Assembly (NCBI GenBank): GCA_030267565.1
Contig: BRXU01000004.1
Coordinates: forward strand, 1,926,001 to 1,990,000
DNA from: Pleodorina starrii
Lineage: Eukaryota > Chlorophyta > Chlorophyceae > Chlamydomonadales > Volvocaceae
Direction of reading: 5' to 3'
Length of the DNA stretch: 64,000 bases
Below, piece by piece: positions 44,560-55,300 of the stretch; positions within the stretch are counted from its first letter, which is position 1, and each line of letters opens with the position of its first letter. The position numbers and the translations under genes were made by a program. The notes beneath the pieces are model-generated. The model was not told where the DNA came from. It worked only from the letters and a program-made list of their open reading frames with translations, and searched no databases.

Positions 44560-45898
44560 ATGGCTTCGACATCGAACTCTGTTCCCCTTGTGGTGTCGAG
44601 ATTTCTACTGGCGTGCCCGTTCCTTGTGGCTAGCGCGACAACATTTGCCCTCCTCAAAGATGGCGCGACGGCGGGATACGCCATCCAACAACATCAGCCT
44701 GTGATTAGCGCCTGGGAGAGATTGGGGGAGCTTGGAAAGCGGGTGCCGCAGGTGGGCTGCCGCAGGTGCGGCCGTAACCCCACGCACCACGCGAAAGTCG
44801 CCGCTCGCATGCAAAGCCCCCCTTCGGTGCTTCTCTCCGATCAGGCGCACAATAATTTATGCAGGCTCGCCGCCCTGTCCCTTTTCTTTTTTCCACGTTA
44901 CTGCTGCTGCTGCTGCTGTTGCTAATGATGCTATTAACCCCAAACCCACCATGGCAGGAGAAACTCGTCGTGTTTTTGGCGGTCACGCAAGGCATGGGGG
45001 GCTTCCTCATGGTCTTCAACCACAAATTCGGCGGCCTTCTCCTGGTGCGTTTCTGGAGGCCCTTCACATGCCCTCGGCTCGAAACCGCCTTTGCGGCATA
45101 TCATTTCTCACCTCATGTCTGCACCTGCACTGCGGAATGAAGCATCATCGTCCCGGGGGGAATTATCCACGCATCGTCGCCCGGACAGGGGGGGGGTGGA
45201 AGGGTAACAACGAAGATACCGCAGCGAAGGGACGGAGACGGCGTTAGTGCACGGACCCGTGGGGCGGTAGGTGGCCCGGCTGGCTGTCAGCTCGGCGACT
45301 CACAAAGGCACACAAAGGCACACGCTGGCGGTGGATTCACTCTTGATGTCTCTCCACGTGACGGCGGTGGTGGTGGGGGTGGTGGTGATGGGGGGGGGTT
45401 GGGCCAATTGCCTGCGCAACCGCAGATGCTGTACCTGCTGCCAGTGACGCTGCTCACGCACCAGTTCTGGAGTGACGGCTACCGCGGTCTGGAGGCGCAA
45501 CACGACGCGCTGGGCAACTTTCTGAAGGCAAGTTGCCGTACAGCCAGGTACGGCTCCATCCGGCTGCGTCGCGGCTTTCTGGTGCACCGCGGGCACATGC
45601 GCCCATAAAGGGTTGTAGGCGTAGGCCATGCTATGCGGGCGGCTTTGTACACCGCCGGGAAACGGAAGGGCCATGCCCGCTGCCTCATTCCTCCCCGCCG
45701 CGGCGGTGGTAACACCCGCCCGGAACCCCGCCCGACCGGATGCCCGCCCCGCCCCGCCCCACGTCCTGTGGCCGACCCAAATCTCCGACCCAAATCTCCG
45801 ACCCCAAGAACGTGGCTCTGATGGGCGGCGTTCTGCTGTTCATGGCCACGACGGACGAGGTGCCGCTCAAGGTAAAGCGCAAGACGCACGCGGACTGA
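44560..45898 (+). CDS. HR-like lesion-inducing (HRLI) family membrane protein
   Basis: Exons 44560-44751, 44958-45044, 45426-45527 and 45809-45898 give 156 residues, the usual length for this plant family. It has about four hydrophobic segments: VSRFLLACPFLVASATTF at the N terminus, VVFLAVTQGMGGFLMVF (family KGLGGLLFVF), YLLPVTLLTHQF, and NVALMGGVLLFMA (family NLALFGALLFFIG), ending in the basic tail KVKRKTHAD. The family is small integral membrane proteins whose biochemical role is unknown. The third intron (45528-45808) starts with GC (AAG/GCAAGT) instead of GT, a known minor donor class. The start ATG at 44560 fits the family N terminus. A leader intron is possible. Confidence 0.75.
45204..45241 (-). 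repeat. Intronic CTGCGG-type element, long copy (HRLI intron 2, antisense)
   Basis: The plus strand reads GTAACAACGAAGATACCGC, then AGCGAAGGGACGGAGACGG. This is the best long copy and matches the flank of the copy at 25.7 kb over nearly 40 bases. It is antisense to the host gene. Confidence 0.8.
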
Positions 45899-46948
45899 CC
45901 CGCGGGGCGCTCGCCGCTAGAGCCCGTGTGCGGGGGCGGGGGGTCACCCGCATCGCATCGCGCTTCTGTTCACGGTGCTCCAGTTCCGGTTCTGGGCGTT
46001 GCACTGGGCTTCGACACCCGAGCTGCGACAGCGTCTGGCGCCGTTTGTAATGAGCTGATGACGGACAAGCCAAATGATCAACGTGGCCTTTCGGCAAAGT
46101 GGAAGCAGCAGCAGCAGCATGCTCCGGGAAGCTGGAGCGCAGCGGTTCTAGGGGCTGCCACAGTAACTCTTACCGGTACTGGTGTTGCTCGAGGTCCGAA
46201 ACGCTTTTTACGGGTGATAATAAGCAGCTGCCTGCCTGCTTAGGCAGAGCGAGGATGGTCCACTGCGTTTGGAGCTTTCCGGCGCGCTGGAAACCGCCCA
46301 CCGCCAACGCTCCAGATCTCAGAAAGTATAGAGCGTGAAGCGGTGACCGCCGCTTTGTCGTAGCTGGGTAGCTTTGGCCATGCGGACCACATGCTTGCGG
46401 TCGTGCTGCAAGGAGGAGTGTCAGGTGGTGTCGAGCCATGACTTGGTCCATGAGGTACGGACGTCGATTCAATGTTTTGATCGGGATCGGCAAAAACGAC
46501 GCTCATGCGAATCATGGCTCATCCATTCTGACTGCCAATTGCCCGATTGCCTGATCGCGCGTACTTTTGTTTGTAAATCACTAAACCAGTTTAGCAGGCA
46601 GGACAGCATGCACTGCACCCGACCCACAGAGTCGTGCGATCGCACTGTGTAGCTGTTATCCAGCTCCTCTGTAATAAATTAATTTCGACGCGGTCGTCCT
46701 GGACTCCTCGGTGATCGTCCCGTTCCGATGAAATGGCGGGAGCGCGGCACGTCCGTACTGTAAACACAAAACCCGCTCTGCTCGTTACCGTACGCCAAAC
46801 AAATCATGTCCATGGCTTGTCGGAAAATACTTTCCTAAATTCAGACTACTATAGGGGCAAATCGCCTTGTTATTTCGGGTGGTTTTTGGGCACGGGCCGC
46901 GCCGGCTTCTTCCACAAGGGTAGCGCTGAGCGAGCCAATCCGCCAACC
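45899..46948. other. Intergenic region
   Basis: Holds the HRLI 3' region and the upstream region of the BTB gene. The BTB frame is open from an ATG at 46733, so part of this may be coding if that earlier start is used. Nothing else is supported. Confidence 0.5.
46046..46050 (+). terminator. Possible polyadenylation signal TGTAA for the HRLI gene
   Basis: TGTAA lies about 150 bases after the HRLI stop codon. A five-base match is weak evidence. Confidence 0.3.
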
Positions 46949-49900
46949 ATGCAGCTCGCCTCGCCAGCTCGCGGCTTCCTGTCGACCCTTTTCGGCAGCA
47001 AAGTTGACGCCGACTGCGTGATACGCTTCACGCTCGCGCCCGAGGCCAGGTTTTCCCAGACCAACAGGACAAAGAAGCCTCGCCGCGCGGATCCCCAGCC
47101 GCGCGGCGCCAGCGCCAACAACAACAACAGCAACATAACTATCAAACCCAAAGATGAGGCGATCGCAGCTCCGGTGGGCTTCGCTGCGGGTTCCCACGAC
47201 GCGCCCGAGATCGGCCAGCAGCCTTCGCCACAGCCCGCGGCTCAGCAGCAGCAGCAGCAGCAGGCCGCGCGCGGCGCCGAGCCTGATAGAAACGACCCCA
47301 AGCCCCGCGACGCCGCGCAGCACGCCGACGATCCCGAAGATCCCGAGGACGCGGTTTTGGTGTTCCTCGGCGATCCGATTCCCGCGCACCGTCTGGTGCT
47401 GCGCTGCGGCTCTGAGCGCTTCCGCGCCTTTATGGAGCGCTGGGAGCCGCGGGGAGCCGCGACGACCGCGACGACCGCGGCGGCCGTGACGGCATCGCCG
47501 CAACCGTGTGGCGACAACGATGAAGCCTGCAGGACGCCCGGCCGTAGCGTCCCGGCCGCCGCCGCCGCCGCGGCCGCCGCCAGCGCGCCCGCTGTCGAGG
47601 GCACGCCAGACAGCCAACGCCCGAATAACAACCTCAACACCGACGCAAGCCCCGGTGGCGGCAGCGTCGGCGGCAGCGAGAGGAACGACGCGGGCGAGGC
47701 GGGGCCTGAAGGCGCCGATTGCGGCGACGCTGGCGGAGCACCCGTGAAGCGCAAGCGCGAACGGCCGACGGCGGCGGCGGCTGCGGCTGCGGCGGCTGCG
47801 GCGGCGGCTGCCGTCATCGATGCCGGCTGCGCCGGTCTGCCGGAGGTCCTTGTCCCCCTCAACAGCGAGGAGGAGCTGCCCTCCGCTTTACGAGCGCTGC
47901 GGTACATGTACAGCGGCCGAGTGCCGTACAGCATCGGCTTCAAGGACATCATCTCCACCCGCCGCATGGCGGGCTACCTGCAGGTGCGGTCTGGGGGGTT
48001 TCGGAGCAGGGTCTGTGGGTCAGTGGGTCGGTGGGTCAGTGGGTCAGTGGGTTTGGGGGCAGGAAATACGAACCGCAGCTGGGGTGGGACGTGGGAACAT
48101 GATCTGGGTCGGAGCGTTCTGGATACCAAACTCCAGGGGATGGGTTCGTGCAGCTACAAACAGATACGGTAAAGAAACAGCCTGCTAAAGATATTGATGA
48201 AGATGGCAAAGAACATAATTATATGTGCTTTGTGCGCGCAAATGAGGAACAGCCCGCTCTTGGGCTGGCTGGCTGGCTGGCTGTTCAGCGGCCTGGCCTT
48301 GGATTCATGGAATGGCCAGGCGGCCTTGTTCTCGTGCCGCTCGTTATGGTGGTTTCGGATTTCTCCTCCGGATCTCCATGCAGGTGGAGCGCTGTGCTGA
48401 GGCCTGCGATGAGGCCATGATCACCAAAATGGATGTGGAGGGGAGGGAGGACAGCGCCATCGTACTGGACCTGTACGCATGGTGGGTCGGTGGGTCGGTG
48501 GGTACTAAAGAAGACACCGCAGCAGTGGGTGGGTGGGTCGGTGGGTTGGGTCGGCTCGGCTCGGGTTGGGTCGGGTCGGGTCTTGTCGGGTCGGGTGTGT
48601 TTGCGCTGTGGACAGGGCCACCCTCACGGCAACCCCCGATGTGGGTATGTGGGGTACGTATTGCTGGGTTCTGGGTCCGTTCGCTAACGCCGTCTCCTTC
48701 TCCGCTGCGGATTTCTCTTTATACCCCGATGTGGGTCGGGTCGGGTTTGGCAGATTGGGCATTTCGGCGGGTAAAGGTGGTGTCCCCCACTCGAGCCGGG
48801 TGCGGCGTAACGTAACGGCATCGTACCTCCGCCGTACGTTCCCCGCCCCTCCCCCCGCCTCCCCGAAACTTCCTCCCCCCTCTCCCCCCTGTCTCCCCCC
48901 TCACCGCAGCTGGCACCACTTCCCCGAGGACGACGACTCCTTCGCCCGCGTGCTGTCCGCCGGCCGCCACCACCTCGTACGGCACTTCGGCGACACGCTT
49001 GCCGTACTAAACACCAACCCGGATCAAGCCGGCAGCCTCCACCACCAGTTCCTCGCCCTGCCGCCGCCCGCCGTCGCGGCCATCCTCTCGTCCAAGGACT
49101 TCGGCACAGATTCCGAATCCAGCGTGCTGCTGCTGCTGGGCTGCTGGCTCCGCGCCAACCCCTTCCGACCCACGGGTCTGCGCGCGCGGCTGTGCCGCTT
49201 CATTCGCGTGCTGCACCTCTCCCCCGCCTACGTGTCGTACGTCCTGCCGCAGCTCGACTGGTTCGACGTGACGCCGGCGCAGCGCACTGCGCTGGCGGCC
49301 CTCGCGGCGGCGCTCCGAACGCGCGGCCCCGCCGCCGCCGCCGAGGTCAATGCGACGCGCCATGCGCTGCTGTCGTCGATCGCCGCCACTGGGATCGATC
49401 TGGGCAAGGGCCTCGACAATGACGATGACGGCGACGACTCGTGCCACTGGCTCGCGCCGCCGCGGCGGCAGTGCCTGTCGCCGTTAAACGGTCGTACTTT
49501 TACCTGGTGTGCCAGTGCGGCGGAGCTCGCTCGACTGGCGCGCGTCGCCGCCGCCTTGCCGCTCGTCTCCCGCCGCTTCGCTCGCTACAAGATGGCCTTC
49601 GAGCCCAAGCCGCCGTGCGGCGGCGGCGGCGGCGGCGCCGCCGCCGCCGCCGCCGACCTGCCCGCCGTCTTTGCGCATGGGCTGCGCTGGCGGCTGGTGC
49701 TCGTCGTCAGTCGTACGGAATATCCGTACCTCCAGCTCAGCTGCCGCGTGCCGCTGCTAGACCACAACATTGCAGGGACGCACGACCTGTACGACTGCCC
49801 CATGACGGCGACGGTTTCGGAGCCGAGCGGCGCCGCCACCGCTACCGCCGCCCGCCGGGAGAGGCAGCTGCTGAACCAGCACGCCGTGGTGGCGCTTGGT

Positions 49901-50404
49901 GGGACCTCCAGGGTGAATCTCCTATCACCTTCGGAGCAGCGGCGCTTCGCCGAGGCCGCAAATCGAGTCGATATGGAGCCCAGCCCCCTGGGCTCCCTGG
50001 AGCGCTACGTCCAAGCCGATGGGACGATTCGCGGGGAGCTGGCGTTTAGGACGCCGCCGCCGTACCACCACTTCCGCGGGTTGGACGAGCTGGAACGGAG
50101 AGTGAGGGAGGAGGAGGAGGCGGAGGCGCGGGAGGAGGCGCGGGAGGAGGAGGAGAGGAGGTTTATGGGACAGGAGGAGGAGGAGGAGGAGGATGAGGAG
50201 GAGGATGGGTTTGTGGGGGCGGGGGAGGGGGAGGGGGAGGGAGAGCGGGGGATGGTGCGCGGCAGACCGGGGGCGGGCGGCGGACTTGAGGCGGTGGCGG
50301 CGGTGGCGGGGGCGGCGCAGGGTGCTTGGGTCCGGCGGGTTGGGGAGGCGGAGGCGTTGCGTGTGGTTGAGGAGCTCTTGGCGGCGGTTCGGGGCGGGGG
50401 ATGA
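46949..50404 (+). CDS. BTB/POZ-domain protein with a long C-terminal region
   Basis: Exons 46949-47983, 48384-48481 and 48910-50404 give 875 residues in phase. A split BTB domain is visible: AVLVFLGDPIPAHRLVLRCG followed by SERFRAFMERW near residue 135, then after an inserted low-complexity stretch of about 130 residues, VPLNSEEELPSALRALRYMY followed by SGRVPYSIGF and MAGYLQVERCAEACDEAMI, which resembles the BTB end and the start of a BACK-type helical region. BTB proteins often link substrates to Cullin-3 ubiquitin ligases; that role is inferred. The C terminus is Glu-rich (runs of E around residues 770-800). Poly-Ala runs of 14-15 occur in the insert. The start used is the ATG at 46949; an in-frame ATG at 46733 would add 72 residues of less typical composition. 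Confidence 0.7.
48061..48082 (-). repeat. Intronic CTGCGG-type element, diverged (BTB intron 1, antisense)
   Basis: The plus strand reads AAATACGAACCGCAGCTGGG, a diverged reverse-complement match in intron 47984-48383. Confidence 0.4.
48502..48527 (-). repeat. Intronic CTGCGG-type element (BTB intron 2, antisense)
   Basis: The plus strand reads GTACTAAAGAAGACACCGCA, near the donor side of intron 48482-48909. It is in inverted orientation to a second copy at 48702-48725 in the same intron. Confidence 0.65.
48702..48725 (+). repeat. Intronic CTGCGG-type element (BTB intron 2, sense)
   Basis: Reads CCGCTGCGGATTTCTCTTTA, then TACC, preceded by CGCTAACGCCGTCTCC, which is shared with the copy at 28.1 kb. 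Confidence 0.7.
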
Positions 50405-52383
50405 GGGCGTAGTGTGGGAGGAGGAAGTGGCGGAGTGAGGCGGCGGGAGGGTTGTGAGGGATGTTTAGGTGTCAGATACAGTCAGGTGCCGGGCCGCCTG
50501 TCTGGACGGGGACGGGGACAGGGGGGCTTGAGGTCCGCGTCGCAACGGCGCGAGCGTCTTTCCCTGTCGTGTGTATGAAATGTGAACTGTGTGTTCTGCG
50601 GGAGAGAGGATCAGAAAGGAACAGAAAGGAACAGAAGGGAGAGTGAAAAGAGAGGGAGGGTGTACACGTGGCTTGCTCAACGAGCCAAGTCGGTTGTGGG
50701 TTCCTCTTTTCCGCGGGTTGCTTGTGACTCGTTGACCCGTTGACCTGACTGGCCCGCAACAACAAAGGACCCATTGACGAAACGGGGGTCGGTGGTGGTG
50801 GTGGTGGTGGCTCGCTGGGCTAGGCTGGGTGGGGTGGGGTGGGTGGGGTGGTGGTCAGGATGCTGCCTGCGACGGCAGATCGTGGGTGTGGGGGAGAGAC
50901 GTAGGATGGACGGGGGACGCGATGCGGAAACATTCGGCGTTGCGAGACTTTGGCGGAACGATTGGGCCCCCGGAACATGTGGCCGCAAGATGAACCGCCT
51001 TGCTACGTTGCTAGTAGTATTTGTTACAGCAGACAGCAGTAACAGTGGGCTCCTGTATCAGCGGGCTCCAGGGGCCCCCGGAGGGGTACGTAGAGCCGGG
51101 GCGGGGCGGGGGGCATCCGGCCTGGCACTGCCGGAAAGACTCTGTTTTGGGCAAGGGAGGGGAGGGGGAGCCCTCCACCCGGACCAGACACGACACGAGC
51201 ATCTACCCGCCCAGGCACATGCAATCCTCCCGGGGACATCAGACCGTAAGCCGCAGCCGTAAGGGGGGACTTGGCCCCTCGGCTCCCCATTACGGTACCC
51301 CATGCTGCTGCGAACTGCGGGCTGACGAATGACCCACTGCCAGGCCCGTTCGCCGGCCTGCTGACAGCAACCCACAGCAACCGACACACGGGCTGCAACT
51401 AAGCAGGAAAGGCATGTGCCAACGAGCGAGGCCCAACAAGTAGGTCGAAGTCTGTTTCTTACACCTAAGCCAGGCCCCTGCCCTCGGGCGCAAAGCCGCA
51501 ACAAACCACCTCCCCCTCTACCAGTCGCAAGAAGGGTTGGTGCGGGAGCACCTGGGGTGGGGGGCATCAGCCCCCCCTGGTGGCCCCACACCACCATCCC
51601 CCAAACCCCCTTCCAACCGCCACTGCTGTGTGGCTCCCTCGGGATCCTCCCTCTCTCCCTCTTTTCCCTCTTCTCCCCCAACACCTTTGTGCGCCACTCC
51701 TCTGATGCTCCGATTCGTCTTCGTCATATTATAATTTTACGCTGCTGGTGCAGCGCCTGGCAGCAGCACCTTCACCCGCCTTTTGCGCGTGGGGTTAACT
51801 GGCGCCGACGCCAGGGCCCTGGGCGCCCCGGGGATCCTGCTGCGGCGGCCGCCTAAGCCTCGCTTGTGCACATCCCGCCCAATGCTCCCCCACACACACT
51901 AACACAAACGCACACGCACACACGCGCTCTCCGCATATACGCGCGCGCGCGCTCGCTGCGAGTCCCATGGGAGCGTCGTGATGGCACAGGCACCGACGCA
52001 CGCACCCTGGGGAGATGCACCCGACTCCGCGCCCGCCCGCAGCGGTCCCTCCCTCAGTGCGCCACGTCCCCTTGCCCTTCCCGCTCCCCTCTCCCCATTC
52101 CCTTCCCCCGGCGGCACCCGGTGGCGGCACCCGGTGGACTCGAAACCTCAACCCCGCCCCACCACCCCACCTGACACCTAAACCAGCCTCCTCAAAGCCT
52201 CCAATTTCGCCAACGCACCGCATTCCATCCCGGCCACCGCCCTCCCTCCCTCCCTCCCTCCGCCTACTCCTCACCTCAGCCCATCCCATCCCACCCCACC
52301 CCGCCTGTCAGCCCCTTCCGCCCCCCCCGACCTCTGCAAGCCCTCCCCCTTCCCTGCCCCCTCCCCTTCCCCTTCCCCCCCCC
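50405..52383. other. Convergent 3' region, BTB / PHT4-like genes
   Basis: About 2 kb between two gene ends. It is G-rich near 50.8 kb and pyrimidine-rich from 51.9 to 52.4 kb. No gene, RNA or repeat family that I can support. Confidence 0.5.
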
Positions 52384-55300
52384 TCAAAACAGCGGCTCCG
52401 TGGTGCAGTACAGGTTCCAGATTATCGTAGCGATCACGTACAGTCCCGCCGTCAGGGCAAACACCGGCGCGAACGACCCACGGGACGCCTCCACAATGAA
52501 GCCCACCGCCGTCACGCCCACGATGCCGCTCAGGCAGCCGAATGTGTTGCACAGCCCGAACATCTTGCCGGCCGCGCGCGGCGCCACGTCGCTCATATTG
52601 GCCACGAAACCCGCCTGACCCAGCGACGTGGTGCCGAGGGCCACGGTCATGAGGCCCACCGCGCCCGCCGGGGAGATGCCCGGTTGCGCCAGCGCTACCA
52701 GCGCCACGGCGGGCACCAAGAAGGCGATTGTCTGGAGGCGCTTGCGGACGGTGACGACGGGGACGCCGCGCGCGACGAGGGCGTCCGCCAGGAGGCCGGC
52801 CAGGGAGGAGCCGACTGCCATGACGAGCCAGGGCAGGAAGGCGGTGAAGCTGCTGGAGCGGAGGTCGAAGCCCAGGGCCTGGCGGGGTGGGGGTGGGTGG
52901 TGGGGTTGGGGTTGGGGTGATGGGGTAGTGGGTGGGTGACGGGTGGGTGGGTTTTGCGCGGGATGTTGGGGGTTACCCGTGTATAGGCCGAAGCTCGTCC
53001 GGTGTGGGGGGCCGGGGGGGTTTGGGGGTGAGACGGGGCTGGGGTTGGGGAAGAGGTTGAGGATACGGTACGCGGGGCGAACGCGGGGTGGGGGGGTGGG
53101 GGCCCGGAGAACGCGGCGCACCGCGTGCCTGCCGTGCCCTGTTGTCGTACTTGGTTGCCGTACCCTTGTTCCGTACCTTGTTGAAGTACGTGGGCATCCA
53201 GTTGAGGTAAATGAAGTAACCGAAATGGTTGACCACGTTGACCGCTATGATGGCCCAGGTGGCGCGGCTCCCCAGCAGACGACCCACGGACACATCAGCA
53301 CCGCCGCCGCCGCCGGTGCCGCTGCTGCTGCTGCTGCTGCTGCTAGCGTCGCCGCCGCTGCCGCTGGGGGAGGCCTCGGCGGCCGCCGTAGCGGCGGAGG
53401 CGGAAGCCTTGCTGGCGGCGGCGGCGCCGCTGCCTGCCGGCTCCGCCGCGGCGGCGGCAGCGGCGGCGGCGGCGGGTGGCTTGTCGGGTACGACCTTGAG
53501 CCAGAAGAGCAGCAGCGGCAGGCCCAGCAGGCCGAACACGTAGAACAGGCCGCGCCAGCCGTACGACATGAGCAGCAGCGGGGACAGGATGAGGCCGGCC
53601 AGGTTGCCTGTGGGGGGGGGGACCGGGGGTAGGGGCCGGGGGGCGGGTTGGGGCGCGTGGAATGGGTCCCGAGCGCCGGCACAGTGGGGTGGGACGGGGA
53701 GGTGGAATGGACAGGACTCTCCCACTCCCGCCCAGAGAAGCCAAGGGCAAGCGGGCCAGCAGCAGCAACAAAAACGCCGAGATGGATACAACAACACTAA
53801 CACGACAACATCAACTAGATAGACACTACACGAAACAGACAACAACGACAACAACGGCACCAACGGCACCAACGGCACCAACGGCACAAACGACGACAAC
53901 AACGACAGTAACGACAGTAACGGCAACAACGGCAACAACAGCAACCACCAGAACCCGCCCCGGTGGCTCACCGCTGTGGAAGCCGGAGAAGCACAGCCCC
54001 AGCGCTCGCGCCTTGGAGGCGGGGGGGATGTGGGAGGCCACCAGGTTGCTCATTGAGGGCAGCGCAACACCCTCACCGAAGCCCTGCGGGTTGCGGGGCA
54101 GGAGGCCAGGAGGAGGCCGCAGGAGGCCAGGAGCGGATTGGCAGCAGGAGCAGAGGCCTGCGGGGCCCCCGGGGCCCCGGGGGCGGCGATGCGGTCGCAG
54201 TTCCTCCCCGTGTATCCGGTAATAGGTCGGTCTGTCCGTGTGTCTGTCTGGTAAGTGTACCATAGCACCAACCAAAGCCGGGCCGGTTCGCTAGCACTAC
54301 CGGTAAAGTCGCCTCCGTTGCACCGCTGCGGGATCACCTGGCCTGCCCCACCCTACCACGACACCAATCGACCTCCCCACCACCCCACCAGCCCCACGAG
54401 CCCCACCACCCCACCACCCACCACCCCACCAGCCCCACCACCCCATCAGCCCCACCACCCCACCACCCCACCAGCCCCACCACCCCACCAGCCCCACCAC
54501 CCCACCAGCCCCACCACCCCACCACCCCACCAGCCTCACCATCCCACCACCCCACCAGCCCACCTCACCGTCAGGAACCTGGACAGCAGCACCACAGGCA
54601 CCGTCATCCCCGCCGCCACCACCGAGGGCGACAGCGCCGCCGGCAGCAGCAGCGAGGCTACCGAGAACCAGGCGATACCTGCCGCCAGCACCCGCTTGCC
54701 TCCGTAGCGGTCCGCCAGCGCCCCTCCCGCGAGCTGGGTGGCCATGTAGCCCCACAGGAAGGCGGACTGAATGACACCCTGGAGGGCGTGGACAGGGAGA
54801 GGGAGGGGGGAGGGGAGGGGAGGGGTGGGGCGTGAGGAAGAAAGTGGCGCAGCGGAGGGAGGGACACCGCCACTCCAGAGACCCACACTCTCTGACACAC
54901 CCCCACTGCAGACACCCCCACATTCCAGACACACCCCCACTGCAGACACACTCACATTCCAGACACACCCACACTCCAGACACACCCCCACTCCAGACAC
55001 ACCCCACTCCAGACACACCCACACTCCAGACACACCCCACTCCAGACACACCCACACTCCAGACACACTCACATTCCAGACACCCCCACACTCCAGACAC
55101 CCCCACACTCCAGACAAACCCCCACACTCCAGACAAACCCCCACTCCAGACACACTCACATTCCAGACACACTCACATTCCAGAAACAAACCCACTCCAG
55201 ACACCCCCACTCCAGACACACCCCCACTCCAGACACACCCCCACTCCAGACACACCCCCACTCCAGACACCCCCACTCCAGACACACCCCCACTGCAGAC

